Assembly (NCBI GenBank): GCA_003427395.1
Contig: BFEA01000430.1
Location: 753,661 to 794,850, forward strand
DNA: 41,190 bases
Direction of reading: 5' to 3'
Source: Chara braunii
Taxonomy: Eukaryota > Streptophyta > Charophyceae > Charales > Characeae
The position numbers and the translations under genes were made by a program. This document shows positions 31,211 to 40,480 of the stretch, one piece after another (position 1 is the stretch's first letter; the number at the start of each line of letters is the position of its first letter). Below the pieces are notes generated by a model. The model was not told the DNA's origin, did not search any database, and saw only the letters and a list, made by a program, of their open reading frames with translations.

Positions 31211-33170
31211 GTCGACAGCAGACGTCTGTGGCCGGACCCTGCACTTGCAGCCTCCCGCTGCAATCCTTGCGGCCGTCGCTCCCGCGCAGGCGACACCGTT
31301 CGGATGTCTCCGTCCCGCGCCGCAATGCTGCGAATTTCTCGATCCGTGCTTGGATCCCCCGACCCCGAGCAGCTTCGCATTCCGGACCGCTCTGGCGGCT
31401 CCTCACCCGACGTAGTTCGGATCCCGGCGGACTTCGGCTTTCCGGCCGAGCGAATGCCCAGAGCAACCAAGGCTGCCAACGTGTCCCTCGCTGAGCCCAC
31501 GAACGAAGTCTGGGGTTCGGCGGAGTGTGTCGTGTGCTCGGGTCGGATGCCTGTCGACGGAGTCCGGTCGACGGCGAAACCCACCACCCCGGCGCTGCCT
31601 CCCGGTGTTGTGTTGCGGCCATGAGACCCTCTCTCCCCCATAGGCGGGATTCCTTTGCCACCCCCTGCGTCGCCACCCCCATCCCCTCCGCTTCCAAGTG
31701 ACCCCCCCCCGGAACCACCGTCCGGCCCACTGGGAGGGGGCACTTTCCAGTCCACCACGCCCTTCGACGGACTCGTGTCGAGCTTGTAGTAGTCCTCCGT
31801 CAATTCCAACCAGCACTTGTCCTGAAGCTCGTCAAACAGTCGACCGGCAGTGGAAATGAGGGACAGGTCGCCGGGTGCTAAAGTGTCATTTTCGACCTTC
31901 ACTTTTTAGAGGACCGAAATCCTCGCGAGGTGCAGGAAGTCGGACTTCGACTCGCGTTGGAATGACACCCATCCCGCGCCCGGGATTGCCACGGCCATGA
32001 CCCACTCGCCATTTCGTATCGCTGGCTGGATGACTCCCGAATGCCAAACCATGTCATGGCCCCAGTCCTGCTCAGGTGAATGGCGTTGCGGTTCAAGCAG
32101 GAAGTGGATGTTGTCATCCTTCCAAGACGGATGATCGGGCGGGATAACGGACCCGGGACGCAAAGCGGGCGGGGGGGCGGCCAGAGCTCTAAGTCTCTCC
32201 AGCAACTTCATCGGCGTGGCGCCCGGCGTCGGTTTGGCCAATGGTGACACGAGGGCTGCAGCGCTTGGTGACGGACCGACCGACGAGGACCCTCGGCCGT
32301 GGTCCGCCGGAGGCGGGTCGTACTGCAGGTCGATGCTCTCCGTGTCGCTCTCCTCCTCCTTCGCGTTGGCGACAAACTCCACACCTATGGCTTCCTCGTC
32401 GTTAGTGGAGATCAGGGAAGCGTAACTGGCTAACTTCAACTGCTCCTCGGACTCCACGAAGTACAGCGATTGCAGCCTTTCGATAAACGTCGTCTCGTTC
32501 ATGCGGGAGGCGAAGTGGTAGTTGTCGAGCAGTGCCAACATGTGGTCCTTCCGGCGGATGTACTCGGCGTCAGTGTCCCTCCTCGGACGCGTTTGAAGGA
32601 ACAAAAAATCGTATATCTTGTTCCTCTTCCTCTCGCTCAACTTGAACCACATATCCGTCTTCTTGCTCCACACCTTATCCCGTATTGGCCTCACGACCAT
32701 GAACTCACAATTGTGCCCACTCCAATTGACCTCGCTTTTCAGCACCTGCATCGTGAATTGCAAGAGGTCGGAGTTCCCTTCCATTGCAAGAACGTGTCGG
32801 CCGGCCTTTAGAAGCTCCCAGATGCTTCGCGCGTGCGGTATCCCAAGGAACACAACACCCTCTCCCTTCTTGCCAAGAAAATCAAGAAGACCGACGAATT
32901 GGATCGGATTGCGTTCCATATCCCCGTAGACGATGCCCTGTCGTTCAGGCGCCACCAGCGACCAGTCGCAAGGCGTGAAAGGAATCTCGGACACATCCGT
33001 CTGGGTGACCCTCTGAGGCAATAGCACCGCAGCAGCGACATCCGTGGGCAGGTTTTCCTCGTAGACCACGGACGTGTTGACGCGCAGATCGGCACCCTTG
33101 AAGAGGATGTATATATGCGGTCTTCCTCCATGTACAAATTGTTTCCAACGGGGAAGCTTTTTTTTTGCTG
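31147..33170 (-). pseudogene. ParB/methyltransferase-like gene, methyltransferase-like half and tail
   Basis: The frame runs from a homopolymer A-run (33167-33175) to about 31147, with one TAA at 31904-31906. It starts with 'RPHIYILFKGADLRVN' and 'IPFTPCDWSLVAPERQG'. It then has 'ERNPIQFVGLLDFLG' and 'GEGVVFLGIPHARSIWELL', followed by 'KAGRHVLAMEGN' and 'LLQFTMQVLKSEV'. This order (N/H-P, Gly-rich loop after a hydrophobic strand, R-x-(V/I)-x-x-x-E, helix) resembles the C-terminal half of DNA N6/N4 methyltransferases, where AdoMet is bound. A charged region follows ('NKIYDFLFLQTRPRRD'), then a Pro/Ser/Gly-rich tail. The match is by pattern only, and the Gly-rich loop is imperfect. Confidence 0.45.
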
Positions 33171-34243
33171 CACTTTCCGCACCCACTTCCCTTCCAACAG
33201 CTTGATGAAAGAAAGATGGTGCATGTTGGCGAGAAATGACAGGTTGTGCTGCCGCGGCACGAAAACAACGAGAGTCCAATGCGAGGGACACCACGTCTGA
33301 AGATAGGAATTCAAAGTCTCCCACGCTTGGGGCTTCCACAGTTTGAGGTCAACCGGCTCACATAGATCTAGGGCAAACGTGTGGCTCTTTGTGGCAGCCA
33401 CTGCCTCCTTCAGCTCTGCGCCCCTGATGTCCGCCTCTAAAGGGTCGTTGGCGAACGGCGCGATGAATGTCACATCCCTCGTGTCTTTCCATTTAATGTG
33501 AACGACGCCTTCGACAAGTGCGACTTCCCAGCTCTTCAGTCTGCTTCCATTCAACACGGAGAGAACCTTGTTTCTCCAGTCGACGAACAACTTGTTGTGG
33601 TCCGCCAACTTCTTCGTCACCTCAATCGAGTTGTCCTGGTCACAACCCATGTACGGCGGGCAGTCCTTGAACAACGCCGAGTCGGAAACGTGTTTCCTGC
33701 TGTTATCCCACAACTCGTCATCCAATCCCTGATCTTCAAACTTCTTAAACACGGCAAAGGGTACCTTAGGATCCAGTCCGCGTCCGACCTCTTCTCGTGT
33801 TTGAATTGGTAGTAATTCCACAACCGGACCAGCACGCGGTCGCACTTCACCAGCTAAACCATGTCCTGCACGCTGAGCTTTCCCAACTTCGCCAACGACG
33901 GGGAGACGGCCTGGACCCAAACGACCTCGCAAGCAAGCACCTTTTTCAGAACGCGACACTTCTCATTGTCCGTGAGTGATTCCATTGCTTTCCAACAATG
34001 CGCGTCCGGGTCTGGCACTTGCACAAACCAATCGCCCTCCTCTTTCTCCTTTTTGCCCTTTTTATTCGGCGGGTCCACGGGGACGTTGTACACCACCTCC
34101 GTTCTGCCCAATTTGTCGTTGTGGATGTAGGCGACCCCAGGCTTTACGTTTTTGATCTTCTTCTTTTTGACGGTCCACTTCGCCCCATCGTGGCTCAGCA
34201 ATCTGCCCATCTCCCATTTTTCGAAAAATTCCACGGCCAGTTT
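33171..34243 (-). pseudogene. ParB/methyltransferase-like gene, middle part, stops and frameshift
   Basis: Continuous with the 34244-35251 frame except for a TAG at 34244-34246, a TAG at about 33854-33856, and a one-base shift near 33785. Segments include 'AVEFFEKWEMGRLLSHDGAK', 'EKCRVLKKVLACEVVW', 'VLVRLWNYYQFKHEK', then 'DDELWDNSRKHVS' and 'FALDLCEPVDLKLW'. The last stands where a methyltransferase would have the catalytic D/N-P-P-(Y/W). It is followed by 'HWTLVVFVPRQHNLSFLANM', which looks like the strand after that motif. The canonical catalytic quartet is absent, so a classical methyltransferase activity would be lost or the resemblance is distant. The frame changes again at the A9 run at 33167-33175. 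Confidence 0.45.
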
Positions 34244-35251
34244 CTAGACATTTTCCCCGACCATCGCCAGAGGTAAGTAAGAACGCAGGGCAGCATTTTG
34301 CTTCTTAATGGCCTCCTCTTCCTTTTGATCCGCGAGAAGCCACAAGCTGTTTTGAGGCGCCTTATAGAGCGCCGTTGTATAAAACTTACGCCAAGCCCGG
34401 ACCAGATCTTGTTTCCCGCTAGGGTTCCCCATCACAGCTCTCGGGAAGCCGTCATGCTTCCACTGCCATCGAATGTCTTTCATAGAAAGTTTCAACTGTA
34501 TGGGAGGCGCCTTCAGGTCCTTCTTATTGTCCTGTGACCTAACAAGAAAATACCCTTCGAAGTCATCGTCGGAAAAGTACACCATCCGTGCCGACCACCG
34601 CTCGAAATTGTACTTCTTGGCCACCTCGCTGCCGAGCAGCGACCTGGCTTCAGCCGCGTTGTGCTGCCCGCACACCGCGTAGTAGTAGTATTCTCCCGCC
34701 AGCTCATCCTTCCACTCCTCTGGCTTCAGACGTTGTGCCTTGGTCCCAGGAGTTGGTTTTTGAAGCCCCAGTGGTGCGAGCTTGAAGATCGGCAACTCGT
34801 ACGTCTGTTCTTTATTTTCGAACGCAGACCGCATTGCTTCCCTTATCGTTTCCACGAGGACGGGATCTAGCAACCGCTGGTTGTAAAGATCCTCCCACTC
34901 CCTTATGTCAACGATCTGAGCCGGGCTGATCTCAAACTCCCGCCTTGTCCTGACGTCGTCTTTGTACTCCAGGAAGTACCCGGCGTCCACGTCGATGGCA
35001 GGCCATGGTGAAGAAGGTCCCGACTCAGGCTGTTTATGTTTTGAAGCTGGACTTTTGCTACCCGGGTGACCCTCTTCCACCCCCCTCCCCTTCCGTTTCT
35101 CTCCCGTAGTCCTCGGGGTCTTGGTCTCCTGTTTCTTCGAAGAGCCCACCAACTCTTCTTGACATTCTCCCCTCCTTTTTTGGTGAGTGCCCTGCGCTCC
35201 CTCCCCGCCCACGGCCTCGCCTTCCGCGCCATGGCCCTCGGCGGGATCCAA
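34244..35251 (-). pseudogene. ParB-like N-terminal domain of a long broken gene
   Basis: The frame has 335 codons from ATG 35251 to a TAG at 34244, and the same frame continues past the stop. Residues 1-95 are low-complexity and charged. Residues ~100-240 show a ParB/Srx-like pattern: a 'IVDIREWEDLYNQRLLDP' start, 'VETIREAM', 'ELPIFKLAPLG', then 'YYYAVCGQHNAAEARSLL' (compare G-(E/Q)-H-R-x-x-A), followed by 'ARMVYFSDDDFEGYFLVRSQ' and a DN. ParB-type domains bind and hydrolyse CTP or act as nucleases, and in bacteria and phages they are fused to DNA methyltransferases. Here Asn replaces the usual Arg after the His. The identification is by eye, and the start is the first ATG after a stop. Confidence 0.5.
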
Positions 35252-36153
35252 GTCAGACCCACACAGGACTCCCTCTTCTCCGGGATCCGCTGCGGTCTAT
35301 TGCCGGACCCCAGGTATGCGCAGCTTGGCATTGGATGAAGCCAAGTTCGAACGAGCAGCCGCGACAACATTGTATGAGTCCCTGGAGGAGCAGTTGTGGA
35401 TCAGGGTTAGACTCGTGTTGCAATCCACGGGGGATCATCAAGCCCAGCGCCCATTCAATACACAGCCGTCACAGGAAGTTCGCCGGGATCCGAACTTCAG
35501 GAGGCTGCGAGAGAGACAGACAAAAAGTTAGGGTCCTAGCAAGGTGTCCTAGCACGGTACCAACGAGATTTACAACAAGAGGGCCCGCCAACCGGAATCT
35601 CCAACGGGTTTCAGGAAACGCGAAGCTCGCGCGACCTTGCGACAGGCATCTCTAAGAGTGCTTTTGGCATCTCGCTACGACAGTGGCCGACTGTTTGGCA
35701 CATGTTGATGGTGGACGGGCGAAAACCGGTTACGGGCAGATCCTTCCACGGTCATGGGTCTTTCCCACGCCCCCCCCGACGCCAATGACATCAGAGACAA
35801 ATTAACGGAGAGGCCAGAACGTGAAGTTCGCCCAGATCCGAACTTCGTCGGGGCACGACACGGCAGGAGACGGCGTCAGAGACGGACGTCCAACATGACT
35901 TTCATCATATTACTGAACCGAACAATGACCAGCGATTTGCACGACAAGCGCGCGGTGCAGCGTGTACCAACACCTGCGGAGTCTCACACTTCTCTGCAGT
36001 CCTACAAATCTGACATGTCAGGCAGCACAACCGCATCTCGTCCCTCGCCGTTCTTTTCCCTCAAACAGAAGGACTAAAGACCGGTTCGGATGCGGCGACA
36101 TTTGGGGATCCTCCGGGACGACGTCGTGAACCGAAGCCAAACAAAGCATTCAG
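35252..36153. other. Intergenic stretch with palindromic motifs
   Basis: No supported gene. It contains palindromic AAGTTCG...CGAACTT motifs at about 35476-35497 and 35824-35846. It could be promoter DNA of the minus-strand ParB-like gene, but I see no clear TATA box. Confidence 0.5.
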
Positions 36154-37212
36154 TCACGATCCGTAGAGGAGGGTCTGCGGTTCGTCGACCGATGCAATCT
36201 CCAAAAAAACGGACATGTATTTCATCCTAACAAACACCCCCGGTCGTGCCAAGGAGTTTCCTATGCAGTCCCGTATGTCAGCCACTTTCTCCTCAACCTC
36301 ATGAAACAACGAATAGTTTCGAACCTGACCTGCTATCACCAAATCTGGCCACCCATCCACACGTTCAGGCCCACGCATCGGCACGAATTTGGACCCTTCA
36401 ATCACAACCTCGTTGCGCGACACGAGCACAACAGCGTCGACGAGTTTCCTGCTCTTGTTCGAAGCAGCGACACACAGAACTCTGGCGAAACCAGATCCGG
36501 ACACAGTCAACCGCACACAGCAGTACGACACAGCTCGTGGAGAAATCCCGGGGCAACGGAGCAGGTACTGGTCCAGAAACGAGCAGCGACGAGCGCAGTC
36601 CATCAACTCTTGTTTCCGCGAGCCACCCCAAGTTTGTGGCGACGACCTGACGTTGTGGCACTCGAGGCGACTGAAATAGCAGCTAATGCAGCTTAGTGCT
36701 TTTCGCATTTGGTTCAGGAACTTATGTCCAAGGACGGCGTCAGGCTGTGGGATGAGGTCCCCAAACTCCAACATATTCGCGAACTTGTACTGGCTTGCCC
36801 AAGGGCAGTGACTCTCCATACTGGCCCAATTGCCCTCACCCCAGTCGTCAAGATGCGCGTCCCTGCACGGAACGACGGTCATCCATGGGTCCTCGTCGAA
36901 GTCCTCTGCGGTCGCTCCGTGGATCGTCGTCACACCGTTGAAATGCCGCACGGATTTCGCACAAGGACGAAAAGGTTCTGCTAAGCGAATGTGCGTCTCG
37001 GCACTCATGGCATGTGGTCTCGAGAAGATCGACTCAAAGATGCGTGGTGTCGAGAAGGTCCCCTCCATCACGCAATCTGCACACCACGCGCACATGCCCG
37101 ACGACACACACGGGCACAGAGATACTCGTAAACACGTCATGTCTCGCGATGTGCGACCCATGGCATTAGACGCAGTGTATACCCCAAGATCCGATTTCGG
37201 GTTGCCGGCTTC
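36154..37212 (-). CDS. Cysteine-rich ORF of unknown function
   Basis: The minus-strand frame is open for 456 codons up to 37524. Its first ~100 codons run through palindromic repeat DNA (reading 'KFGSRRT'), so the true coding part more likely begins near 37212-37160. It has a Cys cluster ('CLRVSLCPCVSSGMCAWCAD', C-x6-C-x-C-x5-C-x2-C-like), a 'FDEDPWMTVVPCRDAHLDDW' segment, further Cys residues ('CISCYFSRLEC', 'CARRC') and a hydrophobic, ordered C-terminus ('DAVVLVSRNEVVIEG', 'PDLVIAGQVRN'). The Cys spacing suggests zinc binding. No family is recognised. It is unbroken, unlike its neighbours, and lies on the same strand as the ParB-like and Ulp1 genes. It could be a transposon-borne DNA-binding protein. 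Confidence 0.5.
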   Translation of the reverse strand, partial: EAGNPKSDLGVYTASNAMGRTSRDMTCLRVSLCPCVSSGMCAWCADCVMEGTFSTPRIFESIFSRPHAMSAETHIRLAEPFRPCAKSVRHFNGVTTIHGATAEDFDEDPWMTVVPCRDAHLDDWGEGNWASMESHCPWASQYKFANMLEFGDLIPQPDAVLGHKFLNQMRKALSCISCYFSRLECHNVRSSPQTWGGSRKQELMDCARRCSFLDQYLLRCPGISPRAVSYCCVRLTVSGSGFARVLCVAASNKSRKLVDAVVLVSRNEVVIEGSKFVPMRGPERVDGWPDLVIAGQVRNYSLFHEVEEKVADIRDCIGNSLARPGVFVRMKYMSVFLEIASVDEPQTLLYGS

Positions 37213-37259
37213 GTCGGTGTTCACATCTACCGGCCCGCAGGCCAGCCGCAAACACGCCC

Positions 37260-38266
37260 TGCGACATGTTCTCCTGGATCCGAACTTGGAGAGACCGCGC
37301 GGGAAAGACGAAGCTGTCTCCCAAACCCGACGTCGAAAACTGCCAAGAAGTTCGGATCCACGCGGACTTACAATTTCGCACGAATGAAAAGTTGTGGCAA
37401 TCCACCGGCCGCCAGGAAGTCCACAGTATGACCCCGCACCACCCCAAAGGTGAAGCACGCCGGGGTCCGATGTCGACAGTTTTCCGACGAACCGTGCAGG
37501 GGAAGATCTCAGCGGACTTTGCATTTTATAGAATCCGTAGTCTGCCGTGATCCGAAATTTACGATTTCATGAGGAACTTTGCACGGCAGGTTCTGATCCA
37601 CGGCCCTGCAGGAACATCTCCTGCCACATGCATTGCGAAAGGAAGACAGCTCAAATTTATCGCGATCCGAACTTGGAAAATTCGTCGGGATCCGAACTTG
37701 CAAAAGGAACATCTCCTGCCACATGCACTGCGAAAGGAAGACAGCAGGTTCGGATCCACCTCCCAGCAGGCGAACCCGACGATGGGACGAGGAACCATTG
37801 CACGAGAAGTACAGATCCCGGCGGACTTCGCATTTTTCTGAAACAAAAGTTGTGGCAAACACCCGTTCGCGAGAAAGGACACAGTCAGTACCCACACCAT
37901 GCGTGACGCGAAGTTCGTCGGGGTCCGAACTTGCCACGCGATGTCCGGATTCACGGGAGGGTGTTCGCCGGGATTCGAACTTCTCGAGACCGCGTGGGAG
38001 AGAATCCACCAGCGGGCTACACATTTTTTTAAATACAAAGTTGTGCCAAACCCCGGGAGCTAGAAACCCGCGTTCTGAACCCGCACATTGAGACAAGCGA
38101 AGTCCCCGGGGTGCGAACTTGACGTCTGTGCGAGGAACCGTGCAGTAAAAGTCCGGATCCCGGTGGACTTCGCATTATCACGGATCCGAGGTTCGCCGAG
38201 GTCCGGACTCGGCGAGTGTGCAAGGAATAGTGCGAGCGAGGTTTGGATCCGCAGGCCAGCAGGAAC
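37260..38266. repeat. Field of palindromic AAGTTCG/CGAACTT motifs
   Basis: At least ten copies of the motif (arms AAGTTCG and CGAACTT around a CCGGGATC-like centre) occur here in both orientations, for example at 37277, 37348, 37681, 37911 and 37962. Several are paired as larger inverted repeats. A companion phrase, AAAGTTGTG(G/C)CAA, follows some copies (37388, 37846, 38036). Reading frames over this region translate the motif as 'VRRDPN', 'FGSRRT' and 'VRIPADF' and are not genes. Confidence 0.85.
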
Positions 38267-38790
38267 CTGTAGTTGGCCGGGATCCGAACTTTGAGAAATT
38301 ACGTGGGAGATACACACCTGTCTGCCAAACTCGCCGTCCTGTGAATTTCTTGAAGTTCGGATCCCAGGCTGTGGTTGCGGACCTGGGTTGCGAGGGAGAC
38401 ATACAGCTGCATGAAGTTCGCCGGGATCCAGACTTGGCGAAATTGCGTGGGTGACATACACCTGTCTGCCGAACTCACCGTCCAGCAATTTCTTCAAGTT
38501 CGGATCCCGGCGGACTTCCAATTTTTACACGTCCCGGGCTGTGGTTGGGGACCGGGGTTGCGAAGCGTGTTCGAACAGCTGCATGAAGTTTGCCGGGATC
38601 CGAACTTGGCGAAATTGCGCGGGAGATGAACACGTGTCTGCCAAACTCGCCGTCCAGCAATTTCTTGAAGTTCGGATCCCAGCGGACTTCTAATTTTCCA
38701 CGTCCCTAGCTGTGGTTGCGCACCGGGGTTGAGAAGCGTGTTCGAACAGCTGCACAAGCTCGCCGGGATCCCAACTTCTTTCGGTGTTTG
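38267..38790. repeat. Tandem hairpin array, period about 172 bp
   Basis: Units start at about 38271 (short, 143 bp), 38414, 38586 and a partial one at 38756. Each full unit has the motif in one orientation (AAGTTCGCCGGGATCC...GAAATTGC) and, about 45 bp later, in the other (GCAATTTC...AAGTTCGGATCCC). This forms a potential stem of some 30 bp. Between units lies a GC-rich CTGTGGTTG...GGGTTGCGA phrase. Confidence 0.9.
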
Positions 38791-39300
38791 ATTGCGCGAT
38801 CAGTTCGGTTGGAACGGCCACGTTCCGATCACAAGAATAGTGTCGGCGACGCGTGGGGTGGTGGGTGCTCAAAGTTCGACGTCCGACGAGGTTCGACGCC
38901 CGCCGAGGTTTGATGTGGAGCCAGGTTCCGTGGGCAGCACGGTTCAATGTTATACGAGGTTCGATGTGCAACAAGATTGTAACGAAGTGCTTTTTATTCG
39001 TTCGAAGATCGGAATCGACGTTTTTCCGATCGGTTGTGCATTTCATTCGCCGGTTTCGACCGTTCACATGATCATTTGCCTTGAGGATTCTCCGCGATCG
39101 TTCTCCACGATCAATTAGCACAGAACAGTCGATCGGCTGCTCGGTTGGCGGTTGATGTGGTGGTTGATCAACCAGCAGAGCAATCGCCAACCGAGCTGTC
39201 GACCAATCGGTTGATCCTGGCAGATTTCCTGACCGATCGACGGTTCGGTCAAGACTGTCAGGTGGGTAAATAAACAGGTCACTCGCCGGCGGGTTGATCT
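38791..39300. other. No gene supported; short GAGGTTCGA(T/C)G repeats
   Basis: Near 38870-38990 a GAGGTTCGACG-like decamer recurs several times. The rest has short repeats of CGATCGG-type phrases. Reading frames on both strands are short and low in recognisable content. Confidence 0.5.
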
Positions 39301-39990
39301 TCGGTGCATCATACACGATCAATCATCCGATCGCAAGTAATCTTCTGTCGTTTCGCGATTGGTCGGTTGGATGCGTTGTCGCCTACTTCATTGGTTAATC
39401 ATCAGTCGGGCAGATCAGCGGCGCTGTTGTTGGGGAGGCAAACAGCATCTATCACCCGATCGCGAGTGGTCGGCTTGCGTTTCGTGATGGGTTGGTTCAT
39501 CACGTGTGTGGTGTACATATTGTCATGGATCTGATTGACCATCAGATCACGAGTGATCTGAACACACACGACAGAAAAAACAACACACACGCGGTGGTTG
39601 CGTCGACACGGCAGACACGACCAATCATCCGATCGCGAGTGATCTAATCGTGTTTCGCGATTGGTCGACGGATGCGTTAGCTGTGTCGACATTGCCACCA
39701 TGATCATCCATTGGGCAGATCGGCGGACATGACATTGGGACAGCCCACAAAACCGCCATGTGTTTCGATTGATCATCCATTGGACAGATTGGCGGACATG
39801 ACATTGTGACAGCACACAAAACCGCCACGTGTTCGATCCGAGCTGTGTCGACATTGCCACCGCGTGTTTCGACTGATCATCCATTCGGGCAGATCGGGTA
39901 TGGCAAGTTCTCATGATGACGTTGTGTTTCATTATAAGCCGCCCCGTGTTCGATCCGAGCTTCCGTGCTTCGCCACTTGAGTACAGCACG
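39301..39990. repeat. Dispersed and tandem repeats (CCGATCGCGAGTGATC; ~67-bp pair)
   Basis: A phrase like ATCATCCGATCGCGAGTGAT recurs near 39314, 39451, 39541 and 39625. A pair of ~67-bp direct repeats (CAGAT(C/T)GGCGGACATGACA...AAACCGCCA) lies at about 39716 and 39785, and GCTGTGTCGACATTGCCACC appears at about 39679 and 39841. No gene is recognised. Confidence 0.8.
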
Positions 39991-40116
39991 AGCGCAATCG
40001 TCTGTTGATACTCTCCTCACACATCCTCACACATCCACACACAAGCGGAATCGAAGGGTGAACCATGACGTTCGTCCCTGACCGCGCACGTTCGCGCGCA
40101 TCTCCCCGTGGAAAAC

Positions 40117-40405
40117 GCGCGCGAACACATACGCACGCGAACACATATGCACAGACAGGCACACACACGCACACACACACACACACACACACGAGCCGAC
40201 ACACGGCGCCCGCACACACACGCCCCTCAGGTATAGACGCGCGCACGATCCTGCCTCGCGCGTGTAGCACACACTTCAATACAGACACAAACACAAAGGA
40301 ACATGCACTCGAACACACACACACACACAATGAAACATGCACAAACACACAATCACACACAAACACACACACACACACACACGCCCACCCGCACACATGC
40401 AGCCA
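40117..40405. repeat. (CA)n-rich low-complexity tract
   Basis: Interrupted ACAC/CACA runs, longest near 40163-40192 and 40363-40383. The long reading frames here are products of the low complexity. Confidence 0.93.
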
Positions 40406-40480
40406 CGAAATCTTTCGATCTGCGCGAGCATATCGTCACAAAAAACCTCCCCCGCACGCGCGCACATGCAAACATACATC

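Noticed and set aside
37509-38521. Several 60-195-aa frames with 'VRRDPN' and 'FGSRRT' phrases
   Set aside because: The phrases are the six-frame translations of the palindromic repeat; the frames have no other support.
38267-38757. CRISPR-like array (regular repeats with spacers)
   Set aside because: The unit is 172 bp with conserved spacers between the palindromes and it lies in eukaryotic DNA; it is a tandem satellite.
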